Part shown: positions 56,069 through 64,000 of the stretch, piece by piece
Position numbering within the stretch: the stretch's first letter is position 1
Layout of the letters: the number at the start of each line of letters is the position of its first letter
DNA from: Shimia litoralis
Lineage (GTDB): Bacteria > Pseudomonadota > Alphaproteobacteria > Rhodobacterales > Rhodobacteraceae
Direction of reading: 5' to 3'
Assembly (NCBI RefSeq): GCF_005518135.1
Contig: NZ_SULI01000006.1
Location: forward strand, 1-64,000
DNA length: 64,000 nt
Made by a program: the position numbers and the translations under genes
The notes under the pieces: model-generated
Databases searched by the model: none
Told to the model about the DNA's origin: nothing
The model's input: the letters and a program-made list of their open reading frames with translations, nothing else

Positions 56069-56650
56069 ATGAGCGATCGCATCTCTCAACAGATGGCCTT
56101 TTTGAACGAGGCCGATGGACTAAAAAACGTGTTGCGGGCCACGCGTATTCTGAATGGCTCGCGGCGCGAAAACTCTGGCGAACACAGTTGGCATATCGCG
56201 CTTTATGCCATGGTGATGGCGGAACATGCCATTAAGCCCGTGAATGTGGATCGCGTCATCAAGATGTTATTGATCCACGATCTTGTCGAAATCGACGCGG
56301 GAGATACCCCCATTCATGGGGACTATGATGTCGCTGCCATGGAAGCCATCGAACAGGCCGCCGCAGATCGCATCTTTGGGCTGCTGCCTGCGGATCAACG
56401 TGACACGTTTCGCGCCCTTTGGGATGAATTCGAAGCGGCCCAAAGCGACGATGCGATCTTTGCCAAATCCATTGACCGCGTACAGCCGGTGATTTGCAAT
56501 CTGGAAACCGGCGGTGGCACATGGCCGGAATTCAACGTCACGCCGGAACAGCTTGAAACGCGGGTTGGTGTCAAAGTGGCCAAAGGCGCACCTGCAATCT
56601 GGCGCCACCTTCAATCCCGCATCAAAGCATGGTTTGATCAAAACACCTAA
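56069..56650 (+). CDS. HD-domain hydrolase (YfbR/HDDC2-like 5'-nucleotidase type)
   Basis: 193 residues with the metal-binding pattern of HD_3 proteins: first His in ENSGEHSWHIALYAMVM, HD in LLIHDLVEIDAGD and a later Asp in AKSIDRVQPV. E. coli YfbR and human HDDC2 of this group are deoxynucleoside 5'-monophosphatases, so a role in nucleotide pool control is plausible. It is the third gene of the operon beginning at 55171. Confidence 0.9.
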   Translation: MSDRISQQMAFLNEADGLKNVLRATRILNGSRRENSGEHSWHIALYAMVMAEHAIKPVNVDRVIKMLLIHDLVEIDAGDTPIHGDYDVAAMEAIEQAAADRIFGLLPADQRDTFRALWDEFEAAQSDDAIFAKSIDRVQPVICNLETGGGTWPEFNVTPEQLETRVGVKVAKGAPAIWRHLQSRIKAWFDQNT

Positions 56651-56663
56651 TCGGCACTGCGAC

Positions 56664-57221
56664 CTAGCCGGGCCAACACTGGGGCCAGCCATATCCCCAG
56701 CGCCAAGGCAACCCTGAACAGGGCCCCCCACCAAAGCGCACCGCATCGAACATGGCGGATGATATCATCCGAAAGGCCGTATCGATCTGGGGCACCGTCA
56801 CACCATATTCGGCTTGCAACATGTCATAGTTTTCAGCCGCCGTGGCCAATACACATTGCTCAAGAATTTGATCCGCCTCTAGCCGCGCATCAAAGCTGGC
56901 CTTTGGCGTCAAATCCGCGCCCCCCACATGATATGCCTGATCATGCGTCACACAGCAGCTTTCCCAAGGGGGCGTATGTTCGTGCAGATCTGCAAAGCCG
57001 GGGAACATATCCGCCACCGTTTTCCACGTGGCCGACATACCGCCAGAACATCCGTCTGTGGTGAACGGTGCCAGAGTGACCCCGTCTTGATCGCGCAACT
57101 CCAACAGCTTTGCGTGGCTACGCACCTCGAGGCGGTCCACCAATCCAAGAGCGGCCTCCTCGGCCTGCACCGTGCCAGCAACCAGCACACACACGCAAGC
57201 GACCCGCTTAAGGAGAAACAT
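56664..57221 (-). CDS. Exported phospholipase A2-like protein
   Basis: 185 residues from ATG 57221 with a signal peptide ([20 protein letters not shown]). The core has TDGCSGGMS (calcium-loop-like) and ESCCVTHDQAYHVGG, the CCxxHDxxY catalytic helix of phospholipase A2 with its His-Asp pair, then further cysteines and a C-terminal GGGPCSGLPWRWGYGWPQC. It probably cleaves phospholipids outside the cytoplasm. Its start lies within the last codons of the upstream glycerophosphodiesterase gene (14-bp overlap), so both are made together. Confidence 0.82.
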   Translation of the reverse strand: MFLLKRVACVCVLVAGTVQAEEAALGLVDRLEVRSHAKLLELRDQDGVTLAPFTTDGCSGGMSATWKTVADMFPGFADLHEHTPPWESCCVTHDQAYHVGGADLTPKASFDARLEADQILEQCVLATAAENYDMLQAEYGVTVPQIDTAFRMISSAMFDAVRFGGGPCSGLPWRWGYGWPQCWPG

Positions 57222-59052
57222 CGCGATATACCTTTGTTTCCACGCTGGCTCCCAGCATACTTCCCAGAGACAGTACAAATCTTTCTGGCGCGCTCAACGT
57301 GGCCCTCTGGGCCAAGACACGATGCGCCATCGCAGGCTCGTCCGTGATAATGCCGGACACACCCAAAGATGCCATATGTGACATGCTTAGCGGATCGTTT
57401 ACGGTCCAGACATAGATTTTCTTGCCTTCTTCGCGCATTTTGCGCACCAGAAAATGCGAGGCGGCGGATTTGTTCACTGCCAAGAAATCTGTTTCAAGCT
57501 GCCAAATCCGTCCGATTGAGGCCGTGGCCAGAAGCCCGACGTCCCAATCCGGGCGCAGCGCTTTCATTTTTTGCACACCAGCCAGCTTGAGAGACATGGC
57601 TTTGACGTGATCCTGCATGCCTGTGGCATCCACAATATCCGCGACGCGCTGTTCAAGCATTTCATCGTGCCCATAATACTTGAGCTCGATCAACACCCCT
57701 GCACGGCCTTTGGCCGCCAAGAGCACTTCGGATAACAACGGTGCTCGTTGATCTGCATATTCAGGATCAAACCAGCTCCCAATATCGATCTGCGCGACAT
57801 CTTGCAGGGTGGCATCCCAAATCTTGAGGTTCACGCCAGCAATTTTCATGAAATCACTGTCGTGCAGGACGACGACTTCACCATCGGCTGTTTCCTGCAC
57901 ATCAATTTCGACCCAATCCGTTTGGTCATCTAGGGCTTTCTCAATCGACGCCATGGTGTTTTCAGGACGTGCCCCCGCAGCGCCTCGGTGTGCAATCACC
58001 TCGATCTGGTCGGTTGTCTTCAACGATTTCAAACCAAGCACGCCACTCACGCCGAATCCTGCACACACCAGCACCCCGACCACAAGAACGGGTTTCACCC
58101 ACGTCAATGGACTTGTGGAACCTTCGCGGGCTTGCGCAGACATCGGCCATCCAGATTGATCCACCAAGAGTGCCGCCATCGCCCCCGTCGACAAAGTCGA
58201 GAACAGCAAATTCAGCAGCCCCCACACACCCGCATAAACAATAAGAACCCGCGATAAGCTCTTGAGATCATGCGCAAAGCGATCAATTGACATATCTGCA
58301 AGCATACCGACAAACCCCATCGCACCGCCAAACAGCCCCACGGTCACGACACCAATCCCCAACATCTTGAGACATAGCGCCAAGCGTTGATCCTGCATCG
58401 CGTCTTTGCTGGCTGCAAAGCTCTGTTTGGGAGACATGCCTTGGAACATGACCAAAGGCAGCGCGACAGCCCACCCCAAAAGGTACCAAGCCAATATGAC
58501 ACCCATCACGAGCAAAATGGCGCCAATGCATATGGCCGCCATGATGAACTCTGGCGGGTGCTCCTTGAGGTAATAGTTGATATCAAATTCGGTCAAGAGC
58601 CAGAGATAGATCGCGCCTGCGGCCAGCAAGAACGGCACTGCGATAGCCAATACACGCACCGCAAGTCTTCCCCCGAACTCGACCAATTGCGGCGCCCGTG
58701 GCATCACCATGGCAACCCCGTCCTGAAAACTGTGCGCCCCAGTGTGGCGATCCTTTAGTGCAATCGCCATCATGAACCCCGAGTTCATCACATAGAGCGC
58801 CAGCAAGAACCCAGCAGCCAGCAACATGGCCACGAATCCCAAAGGCGACAGCAAGAAGAACGCGATATCAAAATCCGACAACGCAGGTTTGCCAGATAAC
58901 GCAATTGCACTACGCATGACAAATGCCACGAATGGGGCCAAGAATGCGGTGACAATGACATTAAATGCCAAATGAGACAGTAAAAACGGGCGTTTTAAAG
59001 TCCAGGCCAAAATAAAGGCGTCGAGAACACCAAGTGCCGCTTTTGAAATCAT
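57208..59052 (-). CDS. Membrane-bound glycerophosphodiester phosphodiesterase
   Basis: 614 residues. Residues about 1-335 are a membrane domain of the GPDPase_memb type with six to eight helices; residues about 345-590 are the GDPD TIM-barrel. The catalytic motif is [17 protein letters not shown] with a following [19 protein letters not shown], then [18 protein letters not shown] and [10 protein letters not shown]. It splits glycerophosphodiesters to an alcohol and glycerol 3-phosphate. The phospholipase A2-like gene overlaps its 3' end, which fits stepwise breakdown of phospholipids. Confidence 0.92.
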   Translation of the reverse strand: MISKAALGVLDAFILAWTLKRPFLLSHLAFNVIVTAFLAPFVAFVMRSAIALSGKPALSDFDIAFFLLSPLGFVAMLLAAGFLLALYVMNSGFMMAIALKDRHTGAHSFQDGVAMVMPRAPQLVEFGGRLAVRVLAIAVPFLLAAGAIYLWLLTEFDINYYLKEHPPEFIMAAICIGAILLVMGVILAWYLLGWAVALPLVMFQGMSPKQSFAASKDAMQDQRLALCLKMLGIGVVTVGLFGGAMGFVGMLADMSIDRFAHDLKSLSRVLIVYAGVWGLLNLLFSTLSTGAMAALLVDQSGWPMSAQAREGSTSPLTWVKPVLVVGVLVCAGFGVSGVLGLKSLKTTDQIEVIAHRGAAGARPENTMASIEKALDDQTDWVEIDVQETADGEVVVLHDSDFMKIAGVNLKIWDATLQDVAQIDIGSWFDPEYADQRAPLLSEVLLAAKGRAGVLIELKYYGHDEMLEQRVADIVDATGMQDHVKAMSLKLAGVQKMKALRPDWDVGLLATASIGRIWQLETDFLAVNKSAASHFLVRKMREEGKKIYVWTVNDPLSMSHMASLGVSGIITDEPAMAHRVLAQRATLSAPERFVLSLGSMLGASVETKVYRDVSP

Positions 59053-59111
59053 GCTATGCTCCTAATTGCGCACAGACTAGCGGCATTCCCCAGACCCGTC
59101 GACCACTCAGA

Positions 59112-59140
59112 TTGTGAAGTTTCATATTTTGGTATACAAT
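59112..59140 (+). promoter_or_regulatory. Likely icd promoter
   Basis: TTGTGA (59112-59117), a 17-base spacer and TACAAT (59135-59140), about 75 bp before the icd start. The -10 is part of a direct repeat ATACAA-TTGC-ATACAA (59134-59149). Confidence 0.45.
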
Positions 59141-59217
59141 TGCATACAAAGGTTTCCACACGCCCAAAACTCCGCTATGCAGATCCTAGAACCGACTCAA
59201 GTTGGAGAGCACACGCT

Positions 59218-60432
59218 ATGACCAAGATCAAAGTAGACAACCCCATCGTAGAGATGGATGGGGATGAAATGACCCGGATTATCTGGCAGTTTATCAAGGA
59301 CAAATTGATCCTGCCTTATCTCGACCTCGACCTATTGTATTATGATTTGGGCATAGAAGAACGCGACAGAACCGAAGACCAGATTACCATTGATGCCGCC
59401 GAAAAAACCAAAGAGGTGGGCGTTGCCGTCAAATGTGCAACCATCACCCCAGACGAGGCGCGCGTCGAGGAATTTGGCCTCAAGAAAATGTGGCGCAGCC
59501 CGAACGGCACAATCCGCAATATTTTGGGCGGCGTTGTGTTTCGCCAACCCATTATCTGTAAGAACGTTCCACGTCTGGTGCCCGGATGGACCCAACCCAT
59601 TGTGATTGGTCGCCACGCATTTGGCGATCAATACAAAGCCACGGACATGAAATTCCCCGGCCCCGGCCAGTTGACGATGAAATTTGTGGGCGAAGATGGC
59701 ACCGAAATCGAACATGTTGTCTATGATGCGCCCTCGGCTGGGGTGTTTATGTCTATGTACAATCTGGATGACTCCATTCGTGACTTTGCACGCGCCTCGC
59801 TGAACTATGGCCTGAATTTGGGATGGCCCGTGTATCTTTCCACGAAAAACACCATTCTCAAGCAATACGACGGGCGCTTTCTCGAGCTGTTTCAAGAGAT
59901 CTATGAGGCCGAGTTCAAAGAGCGCTTTGAAGAGGCGGGAATTTGGTACGAGCATCGCTTGATCGACGATATGGTTGCCTGCTGTATGAAATGGAACGGC
60001 AAGTTCGTCTGGGCCTGCAAAAACTATGATGGTGATGTGCAATCTGACACTGTCGCCCAAGGTTTTGGATCGTTGGGGCTGATGACGTCGCAACTGATGA
60101 CGCCCGATGGAAAAATCGTCGAGGCCGAAGCCGCACACGGGACTGTGACACGCCATTATCGCCAGCACCAGAAAGGCGAACAGACGTCGACCAACTCGAT
60201 TGCCTCGATTTACGCATGGACTGGCGGTCTCAAGCACCGCGCGACACTGGACAACAACGATGCGTTGATGACCTTTGCCGAGACGTTGGAACGCGTGATC
60301 GTCGACACGGTCGAAAGTGGTTTTATGACCAAAGACCTCGCGCTGTTGGTCGGTCCAGACCAAGGATGGCTGACCACTATGGGGTTCTTGGAGAAGATCG
60401 AAGAGAACCTGAACGCCGCTTTGGCGGGATAG
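59218..60432 (+). CDS. icd: NADP-dependent isocitrate dehydrogenase
   Basis: 404-residue enzyme of the eukaryote-like (type II) NADP-IDH family, which converts isocitrate to 2-oxoglutarate in the TCA cycle. Blocks are [18 protein letters not shown] at the start, [19 protein letters not shown] with the substrate-binding SPNGT, KYDGRFLE-like [23 protein letters not shown] and the NADP-site [20 protein letters not shown] in pieces. The start is ATG 59218 with GGAG upstream. Monocistronic, divergent from the glycerophosphodiesterase gene. Confidence 0.97.
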   Translation: MTKIKVDNPIVEMDGDEMTRIIWQFIKDKLILPYLDLDLLYYDLGIEERDRTEDQITIDAAEKTKEVGVAVKCATITPDEARVEEFGLKKMWRSPNGTIRNILGGVVFRQPIICKNVPRLVPGWTQPIVIGRHAFGDQYKATDMKFPGPGQLTMKFVGEDGTEIEHVVYDAPSAGVFMSMYNLDDSIRDFARASLNYGLNLGWPVYLSTKNTILKQYDGRFLELFQEIYEAEFKERFEEAGIWYEHRLIDDMVACCMKWNGKFVWACKNYDGDVQSDTVAQGFGSLGLMTSQLMTPDGKIVEAEAAHGTVTRHYRQHQKGEQTSTNSIASIYAWTGGLKHRATLDNNDALMTFAETLERVIVDTVESGFMTKDLALLVGPDQGWLTTMGFLEKIEENLNAALAG

Positions 60433-60442
60433 GTACCTCAAG

Positions 60443-60469
60443 CTCTACGCGGCCTTGCGCTGCGTAGAG
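60443..60469 (+). terminator. Hairpin after icd
   Basis: Stem CTCTACGC (60443-60450) with GCGTAGAG (60462-60469), an 11-base loop, directly behind the icd stop; no T-run follows. Termination is inferred from position. Confidence 0.4.
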
Positions 60470-60593
60470 ACACCTTTGCCACTGCCTTGTGTTGCGGCCT
60501 GCCCCTGATGGGCATGTCTATGCTTGGCTGACGATTTAGATTGCACCATCCTCGAATTTCTGGTCCGCATACTCCGAGACACAGGAGTACATC

Positions 60594-60929
60594 ATGCCAA
60601 CGGCCTATATCTATCTCATTGTCGCGGTGTTTGCCGAAACCATCGGCACTTCGGCCATGCAAGCCAGCCAACAGTTCACGCGACTGGGGCCAACGCTTGT
60701 GATGATTGCAGCATATGCAGTCTCGTTCTACTTACTGGGTCATACTCTCAAGTACCTGCCTGTCGGGATCACCTATGCCATCTGGTCGGGACTGGGCATC
60801 GTGTTTATTGCGGCGATCGGATATTTTGCCTTCAATCAACGGCTGGATTTGCCCGCAGTGCTTGGAATGGGGCTTATTCTTGTAGGGATTCTTGTGATCC
60901 ACCTGTTTTCCAAGACCTCAACGCATTAA
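60594..60929 (+). CDS. Small multidrug resistance (SMR) family transporter
   Basis: 111 residues with four membrane helices: [18 protein letters not shown] with the essential Glu15, [43 protein letters not shown] and [16 protein letters not shown]. The TYAIWSGLG segment resembles EmrE/Qac-type exporters more than the guanidinium exporter Gdx. It exchanges protons for cationic compounds. It is a single gene followed 60 bp later by typA. Confidence 0.92.
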   Translation: MPTAYIYLIVAVFAETIGTSAMQASQQFTRLGPTLVMIAAYAVSFYLLGHTLKYLPVGITYAIWSGLGIVFIAAIGYFAFNQRLDLPAVLGMGLILVGILVIHLFSKTSTH

Positions 60930-60990
60930 GGGGCTGGCCTTTTGGCTGTGCGCGCGATAGGGCGGGCGCGAACAGGAAAGGCTACTCCTC

Positions 60991-62808
60991 ATGGACCTTC
61001 GCAATATCGCGATCATCGCACACGTTGACCACGGCAAAACGACTCTGGTCGATGAGCTGCTCAAGCAATCCGGCGCATTCCGGGAAAACCAAGATGTGGC
61101 CGAACGGGCCATGGATTCCAACGATCTGGAACGGGAACGCGGCATCACCATTTTTGCCAAACCCACGTCGGTCGAATGGAAAGGCACACGGATCAATATC
61201 GTGGACACGCCCGGCCACGCCGACTTTGGCGGCGAAGTTGAGCGGATTCTCAGCATGGTCGACGGTGTGGTTCTGTTGGTTGATGCGGCCGAAGGCCCGA
61301 TGCCCCAGACAAAGTTTGTGACATCCAAGGCGCTGGCTCTGGGCCTGCGTCCGATTGTGGTGCTCAACAAAGTCGATAAACAAGACGCCGAACCTGACCG
61401 CGCTCTGGATGAATGCTTTGATTTGTTTGCATCCCTAGACGCCACCGAAGATCAGCTTGATTTCCCGCACATGTATGCGTCAGGTCGGTCCGGATGGGCA
61501 GATGCAGAGCTTGACGGCCCACGCAAAGATTTGCATGCGCTGTTCAACCTGATTGTGAACCACGTGCCAGAGCCAAAACAGCTCAAGCATCAAGCCGAAG
61601 ACTTTCGCATGCTGGCCACGACCCTCGGCTCGGACCCTTTTGTGGGCCGTATCCTGACAGGTCGTGTTGAATCCGGCACCTTGCGTGTGGGGGCAACCGT
61701 TCAGGCGTTGACCCGCGTTGGCCAAAAGATTGAACAATTCCGCGTCACAAAAATTCAAGCGTTCCGCGGATTGGCCCAACAAGACATCGAAGAAGCCCAA
61801 GCTGGCGACATCGTTTCGCTCGCTGGTATGTCCAAAGCCACAGTTGCCGATACTATCTGTGCCTTGGCCGTTGACACGCCTCTTGAAGCTCAACCGATTG
61901 ACCCGCCGACAATCACTGTGACCTTTGGCATCAACGACAGCCCGCTGGCTGGTCGCGATGGCAAAAAGGTGCAGTCACGTGTGATCCGTGACCGTTTGAT
62001 GAAAGAAGCCGAGTCAAACGTTGCGATCAAAATCTCTGACACCCCTGGCGGCGAAGCCTTTGAAGTTGCCGGTCGTGGCGAACTTCAGATGGGTGTTCTT
62101 ATCGAGAACATGCGCCGCGAAGGGTTCGAATTGTCGATCTCTCGCCCACAGGTTCTGATGCGCGAAGACGACGGGCAACGCATGGAGCCCATCGAAGAAG
62201 CCACCATCGACGTGGATGATGAATACTCTGGCGCGGTCATCGAAAAAATCACCGGTACCCGCAAAGGTGAATTGATCGAGATGCGCCCAGCAGGTGCTGG
62301 CAAAACCCGTATTATTGCACATGTCCCGTCTCGCGGATTGATCGGCTATCACGGTGAATTCCTGACAGACACGCGCGGCACTGGTGTTTTGAACCGTGTG
62401 TTCCACGGCTGGGCCCCTTACAAAGGTGCGATTCCTGGGCGTCGTTCGGGTGTTCTGATCTCTATGGAAGACGGTGTATCCGTCGCCTATGCGCTTTGGA
62501 ACCTCGAAGATCGCGGAAAAATGATGATCGGGGCACAGGCCCAAGTCTATCAAGGGATGATCATCGGTGAACACAGCCGTGAAAATGACCTTGAAGTTAA
62601 CCCGCTCAAAGGCAAAAAACTGACCAACGTACGGGCCTCGGGCACGGATGATGCGGTGCGTTTGACAACCCCGATGACGTTGTCGTTGGAAGAAGCCATC
62701 GCGTATATCAACGACGATGAACTGGTCGAAGTCACGCCCAACAATATTCGTCTGCGCAAGCGGTATCTTGATCCGCATGAACGCAAGCGCATGTCGCGCT
62801 CTAGCTAA
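60991..62808 (+). CDS. typA: Translational GTPase TypA/BipA
   Basis: 605-residue ribosome-binding GTPase. G-domain motifs are AHVDHGKTT (G1), RERGITI (G2), [14 protein letters not shown] (G3), NKVDK (G4) and SGRSG (G5), followed by EF-Tu-like domain 2, EF-G-like domains III and V ([20 protein letters not shown]), and the TypA-specific C-terminal domain ([25 protein letters not shown] in parts). It acts in ribosome assembly and stress adaptation. The predicted start [15 protein letters not shown] is the family start. Confidence 0.97.
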   Translation: MDLRNIAIIAHVDHGKTTLVDELLKQSGAFRENQDVAERAMDSNDLERERGITIFAKPTSVEWKGTRINIVDTPGHADFGGEVERILSMVDGVVLLVDAAEGPMPQTKFVTSKALALGLRPIVVLNKVDKQDAEPDRALDECFDLFASLDATEDQLDFPHMYASGRSGWADAELDGPRKDLHALFNLIVNHVPEPKQLKHQAEDFRMLATTLGSDPFVGRILTGRVESGTLRVGATVQALTRVGQKIEQFRVTKIQAFRGLAQQDIEEAQAGDIVSLAGMSKATVADTICALAVDTPLEAQPIDPPTITVTFGINDSPLAGRDGKKVQSRVIRDRLMKEAESNVAIKISDTPGGEAFEVAGRGELQMGVLIENMRREGFELSISRPQVLMREDDGQRMEPIEEATIDVDDEYSGAVIEKITGTRKGELIEMRPAGAGKTRIIAHVPSRGLIGYHGEFLTDTRGTGVLNRVFHGWAPYKGAIPGRRSGVLISMEDGVSVAYALWNLEDRGKMMIGAQAQVYQGMIIGEHSRENDLEVNPLKGKKLTNVRASGTDDAVRLTTPMTLSLEEAIAYINDDELVEVTPNNIRLRKRYLDPHERKRMSRSS

Positions 62809-62817
62809 GATAAGAAC

Positions 62818-62842
62818 GGGCAGCTTTCGAGCTGCCCTTTTT
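62818..62842 (+). terminator. Terminator after typA
   Basis: Stem GGGCAGCT (62818-62825), TTCG tetraloop, AGCTGCCC (62830-62837) and five T residues, 10 bp after the typA stop. Confidence 0.92.
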
Positions 62843-62930
62843 CTTTACTGGCACAAGCTTGGTCTTGTTTCAGGCCCAATTCTGCATGATGGTGTGTCAT
62901 AAGACCCGTTTGCAGAATGAACCTATATCT

Positions 62931-64000
62931 ATGTCCCGATTATTCCACTTTTTTCTGATTCATCTCGGTATTCTCATACTCGGGTGTTTGGCTCTTTCGC
63001 AATCTGGCGTTGCCGAAGGGTTCGGCGATGAAACAATCGGCGAATTTCAGTCGCGCACCGACGTGCCACTTGAGGTCGGCGTTGGCATTCAGATCGAACA
63101 AATCACCTTTGTCGATCAGCAAGCCGAAAATTTCGGGGTTGTGGCGTCGATTGTGATGAAGATGCACATTCCCGAACTTGCCTTTGATGCCGAGGCCTAT
63201 GGCAAACCATACCAAGTGCACTCTCCTGAAGACTTCATCAAACTGGCCCGCGAAAAGCTGGTCGTGTTGCCCGCCTTCATTATCGCCAACCAACAGGGAC
63301 GCCGCTTTACACAACAGCATTTGGTTCTGCTCGAAGCGTCAGGAGACATAAAATACGTCGAGCGTTTTTCAACGACACTTCAAGCGCCTTACTTTAACTT
63401 CCGAAAGTATCCCTTTGATTCCCAAATATTTTATCTAGAGGTTTCTTCACTTTTCTCGGAATCATTTATCAAATTCACCCCCATAGATGATCTGTCAGGC
63501 TTGGGGGACTTATTGGGCGAAGAAGAATGGGTGCTTCACAGCCCAAAGATGGTCACCAAGACAATCGAAGGCATCACCGGTGAACCGACGTCGCAAGTTG
63601 CGCTTTCGTTTCAAGCACATCGCCATCTTCAATTCTATCTGCTCAGATTGCTGTTGCCGCTGCTGATGATCCTGTTTGTGTCATGGGCGACGTTTTTTCT
63701 TGAGGAATATCGCCGGCGCATCGATATGGCGAATGCCAACCTGCTTGTCTTTGTGGCCTTTAACTTCGCGATTTCAAGCACCCTGCCCCGACTTGGATAT
63801 CTGACGTTTCTCGATTCCCTGTTGGCGGGTATGTTCGTCATCACCGGATCAATGGTCTTGGTAAACATTGCCCTGCGCCGCCTCAAAATCAAAGATCGTG
63901 AAGATTTGGCGCGCAAGATAGACCGCTATCTGGTCATCTGGGTGTACCCGTTGATGTATGTCGGATTTCTGCTCTGGGCAGCGCGCTATTTCTTGATCTG
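62931..64000 (+). CDS. Pentameric ligand-gated ion channel homologue (3' end outside window)
   Basis: From ATG 62931 the frame stays open to the window edge (356 codons). It has a signal peptide (MSRLFHFFLIHLGILILGCL...), an extracellular beta-sandwich domain (about 40-235, with PYFNFRKYPFDSQIFYLEV, the region corresponding to the Cys-loop) and four membrane segments. These are M1 LQFYLLRLLLPLLMILFV, M2 NANLLVFVAFNFAISSTLP, M3 AGMFVITGSMVLVNIALRR and M4 YLVIWVYPLMYVGFLLW. M4 is complete, so only a few residues are missing. The Cys-loop cysteines are absent, as in other prokaryotic members (GLIC, ELIC). The ligand is unknown. Confidence 0.85.
   Translation, partial: MSRLFHFFLIHLGILILGCLALSQSGVAEGFGDETIGEFQSRTDVPLEVGVGIQIEQITFVDQQAENFGVVASIVMKMHIPELAFDAEAYGKPYQVHSPEDFIKLAREKLVVLPAFIIANQQGRRFTQQHLVLLEASGDIKYVERFSTTLQAPYFNFRKYPFDSQIFYLEVSSLFSESFIKFTPIDDLSGLGDLLGEEEWVLHSPKMVTKTIEGITGEPTSQVALSFQAHRHLQFYLLRLLLPLLMILFVSWATFFLEEYRRRIDMANANLLVFVAFNFAISSTLPRLGYLTFLDSLLAGMFVITGSMVLVNIALRRLKIKDREDLARKIDRYLVIWVYPLMYVGFLLWAARYFLI

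Noticed and set aside
59112-59150. GntR-type operator at the ATACAA repeats before icd
   Set aside because: The repeat is direct rather than a clean dyad and is explained as well by an AT-rich promoter.
59332-60441. 369-codon minus-strand open frame opposite icd
   Set aside because: The icd product is a highly conserved enzyme over the full length, so the antisense frame is a by-product of codon bias.
60433-60593. Guanidine riboswitch upstream of the SMR gene
   Set aside because: The hairpins present do not carry the ACGR loops of the guanidine-II class or other recognisable features, and the transporter looks EmrE-like rather than Gdx-like.
1-64000. CRISPR array or transposon
   Set aside because: No regularly spaced direct repeats, transposase genes or terminal inverted repeats with target duplications were seen on reading the window.

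Overview
The window looks like a chromosomal stretch from a marine alphaproteobacterium of the Rhodobacteraceae (Roseobacter group). Supporting signs are the gene order phoR-pstSCAB-phoU-phoB, an iscR-iscS-sufBCDS cluster with Rhodobacter-type extra genes, a gene transfer agent (GTA) head-spike locus, PAS_5 and IalB family proteins, and a moderately GC-rich, gene-dense layout. I cannot name the species. No insertion sequence, integrase or CRISPR array was seen.

Layout. 1-2059: end of an AI-2E-type permease and a DAO-family oxidoreductase. 2160-9519: complete phosphate regulon (phoB, phoU, pstB, pstA, pstC, pstS, phoR, all minus strand) with a three-unit Pho box before pstS. 9663-16980: gamma carbonic anhydrase/gmk/yicC, a PAS protein, class II DAHP synthase, a GlxA-type AraC regulator, a small secreted protein and a PQQ-type sugar dehydrogenase. 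17140-22990: branched-chain amino acid type ABC transporter (livK-G-F-x-H-M) with a small exported protein inside the operon. 23074-25668: a HerA-like ATPase, a gene-free stretch with two candidate small RNAs, and an IalB protein. 25754-30918: an envelope block, namely an L,D-transpeptidase, lpxD, a dedicated acyl carrier protein and a ketoacyl synthase on one strand, with a Tat-exported YcbK protein divergent.

31012-39452: the most unusual part. An exported protein of 2243 residues has an N-terminal helical-repeat region, an RHS/YD-like patch, a beta-propeller and a C-terminal CHAT caspase-like protease with intact His and Cys. It is encoded directly after an exported DUF900 alpha/beta hydrolase. 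39731-42757 is a phage/GTA-type head-spike cassette: spike base, small protein, spike fibre, unknown protein, HD-motif protein. Its fibre gene carries one frameshift and two in-frame stops.

43127-46902: a short Hsp70-like ATPase, an SMP-30/strictosidine-synthase-like propeller, an exported or membrane-anchored nuclease and tRNA-Arg(CCG). 46954-55010: the iron-sulfur assembly operon iscR-iscS-sufB-x-ybjQ-sufC-sufD-yip1-yip1-sufS, mostly joined by short overlaps, behind a promoter whose -10 sits in an iron-control-type palindrome. 55171-62808: an alpha/beta hydrolase/small protein/HD hydrolase operon, a phospholipase A2-like/glycerophosphodiesterase pair, isocitrate dehydrogenase, an SMR exporter and TypA. 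The window ends in a nearly complete pentameric ligand-gated ion channel homologue.
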